20,601 nucleotides of DNA, taken from positions 1-20,601 of the forward strand of contig DGZL01000156.1 in NCBI GenBank assembly GCA_002398515.1, written 5' to 3'. Origin of the DNA: Firmicutes bacterium UBA4981. Its GTDB lineage: Bacteria > Bacillota > SHA-98 > UBA4971. The notes beneath the pieces were generated by a model that made no database searches, had not been told where the DNA came from, and saw nothing but the letters and a program-made list of their open reading frames with translations. Shown piece after piece: positions 7,224 through 14,247 of the stretch (its first letter is position 1; each line of letters starts with the position of its first letter). Made by a program: the position numbers and the translations under genes.

Positions 7224-8675
7224 CTAGCAAAATCTCTTTCTTAAGGTAGATGCAACTATCCGTTCTTCCTCACGATACTTTGCCACTGTCCGACGGGAAA
7301 TCATAATCCCTTGCTCACGTAGAATTTCGCTGATAACCCTGTCGCTAAAGGGTTTCTTCGGATCCTCCCCTTCAATTATCTCGCGGATCATCTTTTTCAC
7401 GCTCTCGCTGGAAGCGCCTTTACCATATATTGTCGGAATCCCGCTGGTAAAAAAGAACCTCAATTCAAACGTGCCCCTCGGAGTCGCAACGTACTTTCCT
7501 TGAGTGGCTCTGCTTACCGTGGATTCATGCACTCCAATCTCGCGAGCTACATCCCCCAGTGTCAAAGGCCTCAGATGCTTGACACCCTTGTCAAAAAAAC
7601 CACGCTGGAACTTAACAATACACTCTATGACTTTCTGCAAAGTCTGCCTGCGCTGTTCTATACTTCGTATGAGCCACAAGGCTGAGTTAAGCTTAGATTT
7701 TACGTAATCTACAGCTCCGTCCTGTTGGCAGTCTACTTGACTCAACATCTTCCGATATAACGGATTTATGCTAAGGCGTGGAGCGGATACATCGTGAACG
7801 GTAACGACATACTCTCCTCCGACCCTCTCTATACTTGCATCAGGTTCAATATAGGCCGGCCCGCGCTCACCTCCGAACTGCCGTCCCGGCTTAGGATCGA
7901 GAGTCCTTATTAAATCACATGCATCCTGGACTTCCAGAACCCCGACCTCCAGCGCCTCTGAAATCTTAACCAGCCCGCCTTGGGCTACATCGTCCAGGTG
8001 ATCCTTTATCAATCTCTTTGCCAGCTCCAACCTATCAGATGGACCGTCAGTGGCCCTTAAGGTCTCCAACTGGATTAGAAGGCATTCCTCAAGGGTCCTG
8101 GCGCCAACACCTGCCGGGTCAAACTGCTGAATTACGCTAAGGACCTTCTCTGCCTCCGCACAAGAAACGCCGGCCATAGCTGCGACTTCAGAAATTTCCA
8201 TGCGTAGGTAACCATCGTCATCAATCCCGCCGATAATGAGAGCGCCGATTTTCGTCCGGTCCTCGCCAAGGGATGAAATGTGTAGTTGAAACATGAGGTA
8301 ATCATGAAAAGTCCCTACATAACTAATGAAGGCCTCAAATGATACCTCGGGCTCGTCACGACTTTCCCGAGGCGCCACGTACCCAATATCACTTGCGTCT
8401 TCAAAATAGAGTTGCCAATCTATATCATGATTCGTCTTTTCCTCAGATTCTTCAGGGGATAACTCATTCTGTTCTTGTATATCAGACGAGTCCGTGCCTT
8501 TATCTTCATCTTTCTCTTTGAACTCCAAAAGAGGGTTTTCAAGCATTTCTTCAGATATATACTGCTCCAGCTCCATCCAGGGCAATTGAAGAATGGTTAT
8601 GGCCTGACGAAGCTCAGGAGTAATCACCAGCTTCTGAACTTGCTTAAGACTCATCTCATAACCAATCTTCACCAC
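7224..8675 (-). CDS. rpoN: RNA polymerase sigma-54 factor
   Basis: Sigma-54 directs RNA polymerase to -24/-12 promoters that need an enhancer-binding ATPase. The 483-residue protein shows the N-terminal activator-interacting region (LVITPELRQAITILQ, 16-30), an acidic linker (50-115), the core-binding domain with LDPKPGR (259-265), the helix-turn-helix LTLGDVAREIGVHESTVSRA (371-390) and the RpoN box SRRTVAKYRE (460-469) near the C-terminus. The GTG at 8675 follows GGGGGTGA by six bases and gives the clostridial-type N-terminus; a later ATG at residue 8 is less well placed. It is 69 bases downstream of whiA and 182 bases upstream of cggR, an arrangement known in many clostridia. No sigma-54 activator gene lies in this window. 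Confidence 0.96.
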   Translation of the reverse strand: MVKIGYEMSLKQVQKLVITPELRQAITILQLPWMELEQYISEEMLENPLLEFKEKDEDKGTDSSDIQEQNELSPEESEEKTNHDIDWQLYFEDASDIGYVAPRESRDEPEVSFEAFISYVGTFHDYLMFQLHISSLGEDRTKIGALIIGGIDDDGYLRMEISEVAAMAGVSCAEAEKVLSVIQQFDPAGVGARTLEECLLIQLETLRATDGPSDRLELAKRLIKDHLDDVAQGGLVKISEALEVGVLEVQDACDLIRTLDPKPGRQFGGERGPAYIEPDASIERVGGEYVVTVHDVSAPRLSINPLYRKMLSQVDCQQDGAVDYVKSKLNSALWLIRSIEQRRQTLQKVIECIVKFQRGFFDKGVKHLRPLTLGDVAREIGVHESTVSRATQGKYVATPRGTFELRFFFTSGIPTIYGKGASSESVKKMIREIIEGEDPKKPFSDRVISEILREQGIMISRRTVAKYREEERIVASTLRKRFC

Positions 8676-8744
8676 CTGTCACCCCCTACGTTACAATATT
8701 CGAGAAGGCCGAAAGATTTCCTCTGCAGAATCCCGACGGGAATC

Positions 8745-9704
8745 TTATCCTGCTTTACCGTCCAAGCGTTGTGCCAGATGGATAATCCTTCTCATTCTGT
8801 GATTTACAGCGGATTTACTTATGGGCGGAGACAACATTTGCCCGAGTTCTCTCAGCGTCATCTCAGGGTTAGCTAACCTAAGCTCAGCCATTTCCTGAAG
8901 TCCCGGGGACAGCGACCTTAACCCGATGATTTCATCAATCTTCCGTATAGCTGTTATCTGGGCCAGGCCTGCGTCCACAGCCTTCGTCACGTTAGCTGTT
9001 TCGCAGTTTACGACTCGATTCACATCCCCGCGCACACCTCTCAGCACTCTTACGCTTTCCAGGGTGAGCACTGCAGAGTGAGCGCCCATAACCCGAAGCA
9101 ACTGAGCTACATCGTCGCCTCCCTTGACATAAACCATGTGCCCCTTCTTGCGCCCTGCAATCTTAGGCGTTACGTTGAAAGACTCAGCCACACGCACTAT
9201 TCCTGCTGCATGGGCTGAACTATCCGTCATAAACTCCATATGGTACTCTTTTTCCGGGTTTTGCACATATCCTCTTGCAAGAAAAACCCCACGAAGGTAC
9301 GCCCTGAGGCAACACTGCCTGGACAGGAGGTGCCACGGGACACCGTTCCTAAGAGAAACACCGTCTCTCTTCTGCGACACTACACCAAGATCCTGAAGTA
9401 TCTTGAGAGTTTCTGTATCATACGGCAGTCCCACAATGTACTGGTTCCCGGGGCGTCTACCTCTACGATGGGTGAATCTTACTTTCGGCTTAAATTTGAA
9501 AACACTGCGGACAAATGCCATTATTTTGCGGGCAGAAGCTGCGCTTTCAGTTCGGATTTCGAATACCGAACCTGATTCGCCGTCATGCTGCCGCATCTCT
9601 AATCTACCGCAACTCCTAGCAATCGCCGAGAGCTCAGAGAGCACACAACACTCACTGTCAGGCATCATGCGCGCAAGCTCGCCTTTTGTCTCCGTATAGA
9701 ACAT
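8745..9704 (-). CDS. whiA: WhiA-family DNA-binding protein
   Basis: WhiA is a conserved Gram-positive protein: a sporulation regulator in Streptomyces, and a division and nucleoid-related protein in Bacillus (YvcL). The 319-residue protein has an N-terminal LAGLIDADG-homing-endonuclease-like fold without endonuclease activity, recognised here by family similarity (for example RRGRRPGNQYIVGLP). A C-terminal helix-turn-helix covers PEMTLRELGQ through SKSAVNHRMRRI (280-307). I chose ATG at 9704 because AGGTGAT sits seven bases upstream; an in-frame GTG at 9716 overlaps that ribosome site. WhiA usually follows rapZ-yvcK directly, but here spmA-spmB on the opposite strand interrupts the group. Confidence 0.94.
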   Translation of the reverse strand: MFYTETKGELARMMPDSECCVLSELSAIARSCGRLEMRQHDGESGSVFEIRTESAASARKIMAFVRSVFKFKPKVRFTHRRGRRPGNQYIVGLPYDTETLKILQDLGVVSQKRDGVSLRNGVPWHLLSRQCCLRAYLRGVFLARGYVQNPEKEYHMEFMTDSSAHAAGIVRVAESFNVTPKIAGRKKGHMVYVKGGDDVAQLLRVMGAHSAVLTLESVRVLRGVRGDVNRVVNCETANVTKAVDAGLAQITAIRKIDEIIGLRSLSPGLQEMAELRLANPEMTLRELGQMLSPPISKSAVNHRMRRIIHLAQRLDGKAG

Positions 9705-9724
9705 TCCGAGCATCACCTAACCCA

Positions 9725-9733
9725 ATTCTATCA
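9725..9733 (-). promoter_or_regulatory. Candidate extended -10 promoter for whiA
   Basis: On the minus strand TGATAGAAT reads as an extended -10 element (TG-N-TAGAAT), placed about 21 bases before the whiA start. I see no good -35, so this is tentative. Confidence 0.25.
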
Positions 9734-9797
9734 CAAGGCAGGGGATGTCTTGTAGTAATAATCTACCTCTCCTCTCGAATATAGGTACCTAGGATAC

Positions 9798-9811
9798 GGC
9801 CTGTACAGGCC
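9798..9811. promoter_or_regulatory. Perfect 14-base palindrome upstream of spmA
   Basis: GGCCTGTACAGGCC is a perfect palindrome, 30 bases before the spmA start in the 137-base divergent region between whiA and spmA. AGGTACCT (9783-9790) is a second, shorter palindrome nearby. The position is suitable for an operator of a dimeric regulator or for a 5'-leader hairpin. I could not find a convincing sigma-E, -F or -G promoter in this stretch. Confidence 0.4.
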
Positions 9812-9841
9812 TTGCCAGAGCAAAAACGGAGGATGTCCAAT

Positions 9842-10426
9842 ATGATAAATACTATTTGGCTCACGCTGATTGTCCTTGGTGTGCTTACGGGGATTGCGAC
9901 CGGCACATCCGCTGCCGTAACCACAGCTGCTATTGAAAGCGCAAACCGAGCGGTGAATATCTGTCTTGGATTCATTGGCATCATGGCCATGTGGAACGGC
10001 CTGATGAAAATTGCCGACTCTGCAGGACTCACACGGTGGCTTGCGAAGCTCTTCGCGCCTGTGGCAAGACTGCTTTTCCCTTCAGTGCCTGACGATCATC
10101 CTGCGCTTGCTGCAATCACCATGAGTCTGGCTGCAAATCTCCTTGGCATGGGTAACGCAGCGACTCCTTTGGGCTTAAAAGCCATGGAAGAACTTGCGTC
10201 CCTCAACGAGGAAGGAGATGTGCCCAGCGACGCAATGTGCACTTTTGTCGCGATTTCTACCGCAGGAATCACCCTTGTGCCTACTACGATAATAGCCATT
10301 CGAGCGCAGTATCATTCCTATAACCCGGCAGAGGTGGTCATGCCCATTATTCTCATGAACATTGTTGCCACCTTTGTCGCAATACTTGCTGACAGGTTTT
10401 TCAGCCGTGTATCTAAGGGTCATTAA
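9842..10426 (+). CDS. spmA: Spore maturation protein A
   Basis: SpmA is a membrane protein of the nucleoside-transporter-gate family. In Bacillus subtilis spmA and spmB are needed for spore-core dehydration and heat resistance. The 194 residues match the B. subtilis length closely. Hydrophobic helices begin at the N-terminus (2-20), and the family core ANLLGMGNAATPLGLKAMEE lies in the middle, followed by FVAISTAGITLVPTTIIAIR and a last membrane segment near the C-terminus. ATG at 9842 follows GGAGG by nine bases; an in-frame TTG at 9812 lies upstream of that ribosome site and inside the leader. It is transcribed against all its neighbours except spmB. No dacB is seen beside it, unlike in B. 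subtilis. Confidence 0.94.
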   Translation: MINTIWLTLIVLGVLTGIATGTSAAVTTAAIESANRAVNICLGFIGIMAMWNGLMKIADSAGLTRWLAKLFAPVARLLFPSVPDDHPALAAITMSLAANLLGMGNAATPLGLKAMEELASLNEEGDVPSDAMCTFVAISTAGITLVPTTIIAIRAQYHSYNPAEVVMPIILMNIVATFVAILADRFFSRVSKGH

Positions 10427-10456
10427 GTAGGTTGCGGCAAATCTCCTACCCTTTTT
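10427..10456 (+). terminator. Terminator-like hairpin right after spmA
   Basis: GTAGG (10427-10431) pairs with CCTAC (10445-10449), with a small inner TTG/CAA stem, followed by CC and five T residues at 10452-10456. The stem is short, so termination may be partial. Its presence between spmA and spmB is unusual for genes that normally overlap or abut. Confidence 0.45.
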
Positions 10457-10490
10457 AGCGCATAAGTCATGCCCTGATCTTAAGAATACT

Positions 10491-10608
10491 CAGTCATTGG
10501 ATGCTTGTGTGAGAGAGCGCCCCGAATTTGGCAAGCATATGGATCAGCCAAATTCGAACGAGGCCTGCCGCAAGCAGGCCGTCCCCGAACGCAAGCACCT
10601 GATGACTG
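10491..10608 (+). other. Nested palindromic element (three-way-junction type) between spmA and spmB
   Basis: The outer arms 10491-10509 and 10590-10608 pair over 19 positions: 15 Watson-Crick, 3 wobble and 1 mismatch as RNA. Inside are two further perfect inverted repeats. CGAATTTGGC (10523-10532) pairs with GCCAAATTCG (10547-10556), ten pairs and a 14-base loop. GGCCTGC (10562-10568) pairs with GCAGGCC (10574-10580), seven pairs and a five-base loop. Read as RNA this is a closing stem with two hairpins, ending 31 bases before the spmB start. It could be a structured leader or small RNA, or a miniature mobile element with 19-base terminal inverted repeats; I see no clear target duplication and no second copy in this window. 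Confidence 0.65.
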
Positions 10609-10639
10609 CCGACGGAATGCTTCGAAGGAGGGTTTAGCT

Positions 10640-11182
10640 GTGCTGATAAAGGCTGTTACCTTCGCCTCGAACCTTGTGATACCTCTTATGATTGCAGCTA
10701 TCTGCGTGGCAGGATACATAAAAAAAGTAAAAATATACGAAACGTTCATAGAAGGCGCAAAAGACGGGTTTGCTGTTGCAGTGAGGTTGATTCCCTTTCT
10801 GGTAGGTATGTTTGTAGCAATTGGAATCTTTCGGGAATCAGGCGCGCTGTCCATATTGACCCGAATTCTCTCTCCCGTATCAGGACAGCTGGGTATGCCT
10901 TGTGAACTGCTTCCCTTGGCGCTCATCAGGCCTCTGTCCGGAACCGGCGCATTGGAAGTCACAATAGACCTCATCCGGAAATTCGGACCTGATTCTCTCA
11001 TAGGCAGGATGGCCTCTACAATGCAGGCAAGTTCTGAGACTACAATTTATGTCATCACTGTATATTTCGGCGCAGTCGGGATAAAGAAAACCAGGCATTC
11101 ACTGATAGCGGGCCTTCTTGCAGACTTAGTCGCGTTTTTGTCATCAGTGGCAATATGGCGTATTATCATGGCTTTCGGCTGA
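10640..11182 (+). CDS. spmB: Spore maturation protein B
   Basis: This is the partner of SpmA, in the same gate-domain membrane family. The 180 residues match the B. subtilis protein. Features include an N-terminal membrane segment (7-27), LIPFLVGMFVAIGIFRESGA, RPLSGTGALEV, MQASSETTIYVITVYFGAVG and a C-terminal membrane segment. The GTG at 10640 follows AAGGAGGG by seven bases. The frame stays open upstream to 10505, but that extension runs through the palindromic element, has no hydrophobic or family-like character and is not accepted. Its stop codon is separated by one base from the stop of the convergent yvcK. Confidence 0.94.
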   Translation: MLIKAVTFASNLVIPLMIAAICVAGYIKKVKIYETFIEGAKDGFAVAVRLIPFLVGMFVAIGIFRESGALSILTRILSPVSGQLGMPCELLPLALIRPLSGTGALEVTIDLIRKFGPDSLIGRMASTMQASSETTIYVITVYFGAVGIKKTRHSLIAGLLADLVAFLSSVAIWRIIMAFG

Positions 11183-11194
11183 GTCAACTGACTC
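11181..11194. other. Inverted repeat on the spmB/yvcK convergent junction
   Basis: GAGTCA and TGACTC, separated by AC, form a 14-base inverted repeat that covers the last bases of both stop codons. No T run follows on either side, so it is at best a weak bidirectional terminator; no other terminator fits in the one-base gap between the genes. Confidence 0.35.
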
Positions 11195-12422
11195 TCGTTC
11201 TCAGCGATTTGTCGTCCATTGAGACAATCCTAAGCACGGCTTCAGCCAGACGCGCAGGATCGTGTCTGGCATAGTCCATGTTAGAAATGAGATCTTCTTC
11301 TATGATCCTGATCCCGAAAGGCTCAAGTCTATCACTGTCAATTTTGACGGGATAAGCCCCTTCCAGGCCGTACTTTTCGGCCACCTTCGGAGGGACGGCG
11401 CCCGAGTTGATCAAAACGTAGTCGATAATCCCTCTTCCTGCATGATCCGTAATAGCTTTCACGTGATCAGCAGCAGTAAAGCAGTCAGTTTCTCCCGGTT
11501 GAGTCATGACATTACACACATATATCCTTGGCACCCTGCTCTCTTGAATGGCGTCTCTGATTCCTGCAACGAGCAAGTTAGGAATCACGCTGGTGAACAG
11601 GCTTCCCGGCCCCAAGACTATTGCATCCGCCTCAGCAATGCTTTGAAGGGCCTCAGGAAGCGCCTGGGGATTCCCGGGCTGAAGGGACACTTTCTCAATA
11701 CGTGCCCCACACTTCCCAATGGTGGATTCACCGTATACTACACCGCCCCCTTGACACTGGGCGATGAGAATCACATTCTCCAGAGTAGGAGGAAGCACGC
11801 GGCCTCGTACTGCCAACACCCGACTGGATTCTTTGACTGCCTCTTCGAAATCGCCTGTAATAGCGGACATGGTTGCGATAAAGAGATTCCCGAACGTATG
11901 CCCTCCCAGTCCTGTGGGATCGCCTTCAGGAAACCTGTATTCAAAAAGACGAGCCATGAGAGGCTCGGAATCGGCAAGCGCCACCAGGCAGTTGCGGATA
12001 TCGCCCGGGGGGAGCACTCCCATTTCCTTTCTAAGTCTGCCTGAACTCCCTCCGTCATCAGCCACTGTGACTATGGCGGTTAGGTTTCCGGTAGACTTCT
12101 TAAGGCCCCTAAGAAGCGTAGCTAAACCGGTTCCACCGCCCACTACCACTATCTTTGGGCCACGCCCAAGCTCATACCGCCTGTGCAAAGTCTCCACGAC
12201 GCGATCGCCGTATTCCGGCGCCAGAGTCTTGATGACTAATTTGACTACCATTACGGCAGAAAATGTAATCATCGCTACTCCCACAAGACTCATGGTAAGG
12301 CCAGGCATCCATCTATATGAAAGAGATATGGCGCCGGCTATGGTGAGCCCTACTCCGACTGAAAATATCAAAGACCATTTTTTCAGATCTAAGTGAGGAT
12401 ATAGTTTGCCGACAGTGATCAT
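11184..12422 (-). CDS. yvcK: YvcK/CofD-family factor with N-terminal membrane anchor
   Basis: YvcK is needed in Bacillus for growth on gluconeogenic carbon sources and for cell-wall homeostasis, and it binds UDP-GlcNAc; no enzyme activity is established. The catalytic-like domain begins near residue 90 with VVVGGGTGLATLL (92-104), followed by VADDGGSSGRLR (120-131), GDIRNCL and a CofD-like Rossmann fold to the C-terminus. Residues 1-90 are an extra N-terminal part with two predicted membrane helices (about 16-36 and 42-66), absent from the roughly 317-residue B. subtilis protein but present in some other Firmicutes. ATG at 12422 follows GAGAGGT by nine bases. The gene begins 13 bases after rapZ. 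Confidence 0.94.
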   Translation of the reverse strand: MITVGKLYPHLDLKKWSLIFSVGVGLTIAGAISLSYRWMPGLTMSLVGVAMITFSAVMVVKLVIKTLAPEYGDRVVETLHRRYELGRGPKIVVVGGGTGLATLLRGLKKSTGNLTAIVTVADDGGSSGRLRKEMGVLPPGDIRNCLVALADSEPLMARLFEYRFPEGDPTGLGGHTFGNLFIATMSAITGDFEEAVKESSRVLAVRGRVLPPTLENVILIAQCQGGGVVYGESTIGKCGARIEKVSLQPGNPQALPEALQSIAEADAIVLGPGSLFTSVIPNLLVAGIRDAIQESRVPRIYVCNVMTQPGETDCFTAADHVKAITDHAGRGIIDYVLINSGAVPPKVAEKYGLEGAYPVKIDSDRLEPFGIRIIEEDLISNMDYARHDPARLAEAVLRIVSMDDKSLRTRVS

Positions 12423-12435
12423 TACGCTACCTCTC

Positions 12436-13317
12436 CTACTCAGCCAGCCTTTCCGGAATGTCCTTATCCCGGTGTTCCACTGTCACATTGTATCCTTGAT
12501 CCTTCAAAAAGCCGGTAAGACGATTTGCAATTGCAACTGAACGATGTCTTCCTCCCGTACATCCTATTCCGACTATCAGTTGAGCCTTCCCTTCCTTCGC
12601 GTATTGTGGCAAGAGAAACGTCATAAGGTCAAAAAGCTTGTGAAGAAACGAAGTGGTCACCCGGGAACGGAACACATACTCTCTGACAGCTTCGGATTCC
12701 CCGGTAAGCGGGCGCAAAGCCTCTACATAATGGGGATTCGGCAGGAACCTTACATCAAAAACAAGATCCGCGTCTATTGGGATACCATGCTTAAACCCAA
12801 ATGACACCACAATGAGATCAATTCCCTTTTTCGGACTCAATTTCACAAAACCTGCTGCGATTCGTTCACGAAGCTGTTTAGGAGTGATGTTCGATGTATC
12901 TATGATACGAGAAGCCTTCTCACGAACCTCCTCAAGTTTTCGACGCTCTTCGCTGATTCCCTCCATAATGCCACCTTCCGCGGAAAGTGGATGGCGTCTG
13001 CGAGTTTCCTTAAACCTCCGCACAAGAGATTCATCAGATGCCTCAAGAAACAAGATCTCATATTCGACACCCATTACCTCGAGGGCATCCAATGCAGCAA
13101 ACAGCTTATCAAAAAACTCGCGACTCCTTATATCTACTACTAAGGCTATCTTATCGATCTTGCCTTCTGATTGTGCCGCAAGTTCAGCGAATTTCGGGAT
13201 CAATGTCGGCGGGAGATTGTCTACACAGAAGAAACCAAGATCTTCAAATGCGCGCACTGCTTCACTCTTGCCTGCACCTGAAAGGCCTGTAATTATCACA
13301 AATCGCTCTTCATGCAA
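12436..13317 (-). CDS. rapZ: RNase adapter / nucleotide-binding protein RapZ (YvcJ)
   Basis: RapZ is a P-loop protein. In enterobacteria it binds glucosamine-6-phosphate and guides RNase E to the small RNA GlmZ, thereby controlling GlmS. The Bacillus homologue YvcJ hydrolyses GTP, and no GlmZ pathway is known there. The 293 residues include Walker A GLSGAGKS (11-18), VDNLPP (32-37) and the C-terminal signature GIGCTGGRHRSVA (250-262) with a later HRD (282-284). Starts are ambiguous: TTG at 13323 lies only three bases after GGAGG, while TTG at 13317 is nine bases from it and is preferred. No ATG is available nearby. The gene sits between nagB and yvcK on the same strand. Confidence 0.94.
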   Translation of the reverse strand: MHEERFVIITGLSGAGKSEAVRAFEDLGFFCVDNLPPTLIPKFAELAAQSEGKIDKIALVVDIRSREFFDKLFAALDALEVMGVEYEILFLEASDESLVRRFKETRRRHPLSAEGGIMEGISEERRKLEEVREKASRIIDTSNITPKQLRERIAAGFVKLSPKKGIDLIVVSFGFKHGIPIDADLVFDVRFLPNPHYVEALRPLTGESEAVREYVFRSRVTTSFLHKLFDLMTFLLPQYAKEGKAQLIVGIGCTGGRHRSVAIANRLTGFLKDQGYNVTVEHRDKDIPERLAE

Positions 13318-13389
13318 TGTCAAATCCCTCCGCCTCTTGCCGACCTTCAGCCGGGCATGCTCAAGAACGAGAACTCCAGGTCAACACAC

Positions 13390-14172
13390 TTAGTATACCA
13401 TACTCCTTATACCAGGTCCCGGGATGAAACCATTGGGTGACGGCTTCAGCTCGCATGAAGCATCTCTGTCTAAGAAGAGAGTACAATCAGGATGAAGCTG
13501 TAGGACTGAACTGGGAACCATTTCAGTCACCGGGCCGTGTACGGTCTGATTGACCGCGTGAGACTTTTCAGGGCCACTGGCTACTAGAATAATCTTCCGT
13601 GCATTCATTATCGTTCTGATCCCCATGGAAATCGCTTGCCTCGGTACAGCCTCAGGATCCCCTTCAAAGAACCTTGCGTTGGCTTCAATAGTCCTCTTAG
13701 CAAGGTAAATAGGACGGGTAAGAGATCCAAATTCCGTCTTTGGTTCGTTAAAACCGATATGCCCGTTACGCCCTATGCCAAGCACGGCAAGATCAATTCC
13801 GCCTGCCCTTTTGATCGCCCATTCATATGTCGCTGCTTCCTCCTCCGGATCTTCTGCAAGCCCGCGAGGAACATAAATCTGATCCCGGTTTACATTCACA
13901 TGGTTGAAGAACCTCTCATACATATAGAGTCTATAGCTCGATTCGTGACCATCGGGAAGGCCTATGTACTCGTCAAGGTTAAACGTGGAAACACGAGAAA
14001 AATCCAACCCTTCTTCTTTGTGCATCCTGATTAGCTCCCCATACAAGCCAAACGGAGTTCCGCCTGTAGGCAATGCAAAGACACTGTCAGGCTTTTTTCT
14101 TACCTCGGCAGCCACAATCTTAGCCGCCTCTTTACTCATTATCTCATAGTCATCTGCAACTATGACTTTCAC
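13390..14172 (-). CDS. nagB: Glucosamine-6-phosphate deaminase
   Basis: NagB converts glucosamine-6-phosphate to fructose-6-phosphate and ammonia, the entry of amino sugars into glycolysis. The 260-residue protein carries the phosphate loop LPTGGTPFGLY (34-44), FNLDEYIGL with catalytic Asp67, and GIGRNGHIGFNEP (132-144) with His138 and Glu143. The length is near the B. subtilis form and lacks the long C-terminal tail of the E. coli allosteric enzyme, but ends in a short Pro/Gly-rich tail. The GTG at 14172 follows AGGAGG by seven bases. It lies 75 bases after nagA and 72 bases before rapZ. Confidence 0.97.
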   Translation of the reverse strand: MKVIVADDYEIMSKEAAKIVAAEVRKKPDSVFALPTGGTPFGLYGELIRMHKEEGLDFSRVSTFNLDEYIGLPDGHESSYRLYMYERFFNHVNVNRDQIYVPRGLAEDPEEEAATYEWAIKRAGGIDLAVLGIGRNGHIGFNEPKTEFGSLTRPIYLAKRTIEANARFFEGDPEAVPRQAISMGIRTIMNARKIILVASGPEKSHAVNQTVHGPVTEMVPSSVLQLHPDCTLFLDRDASCELKPSPNGFIPGPGIRSMVY

Positions 14173-14247
14173 GCTATCGCCTCCTATTGCCTCATTAAGC
14201 CCTGGTAAAGGCTTACAGGTTAATTCCAGAGGACTCCCGACAGTCTG

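Noticed and set aside
10505..10639. N-terminal extension of spmB by 45 residues
   Set aside because: The frame is open only because it crosses the palindromic element; the GTG at 10640 has a strong ribosome site and gives the family length.
11262..12044. Open frame of 260 codons on the plus strand inside yvcK
   Set aside because: It is antisense to the conserved CofD-like domain of YvcK and shows no family features.
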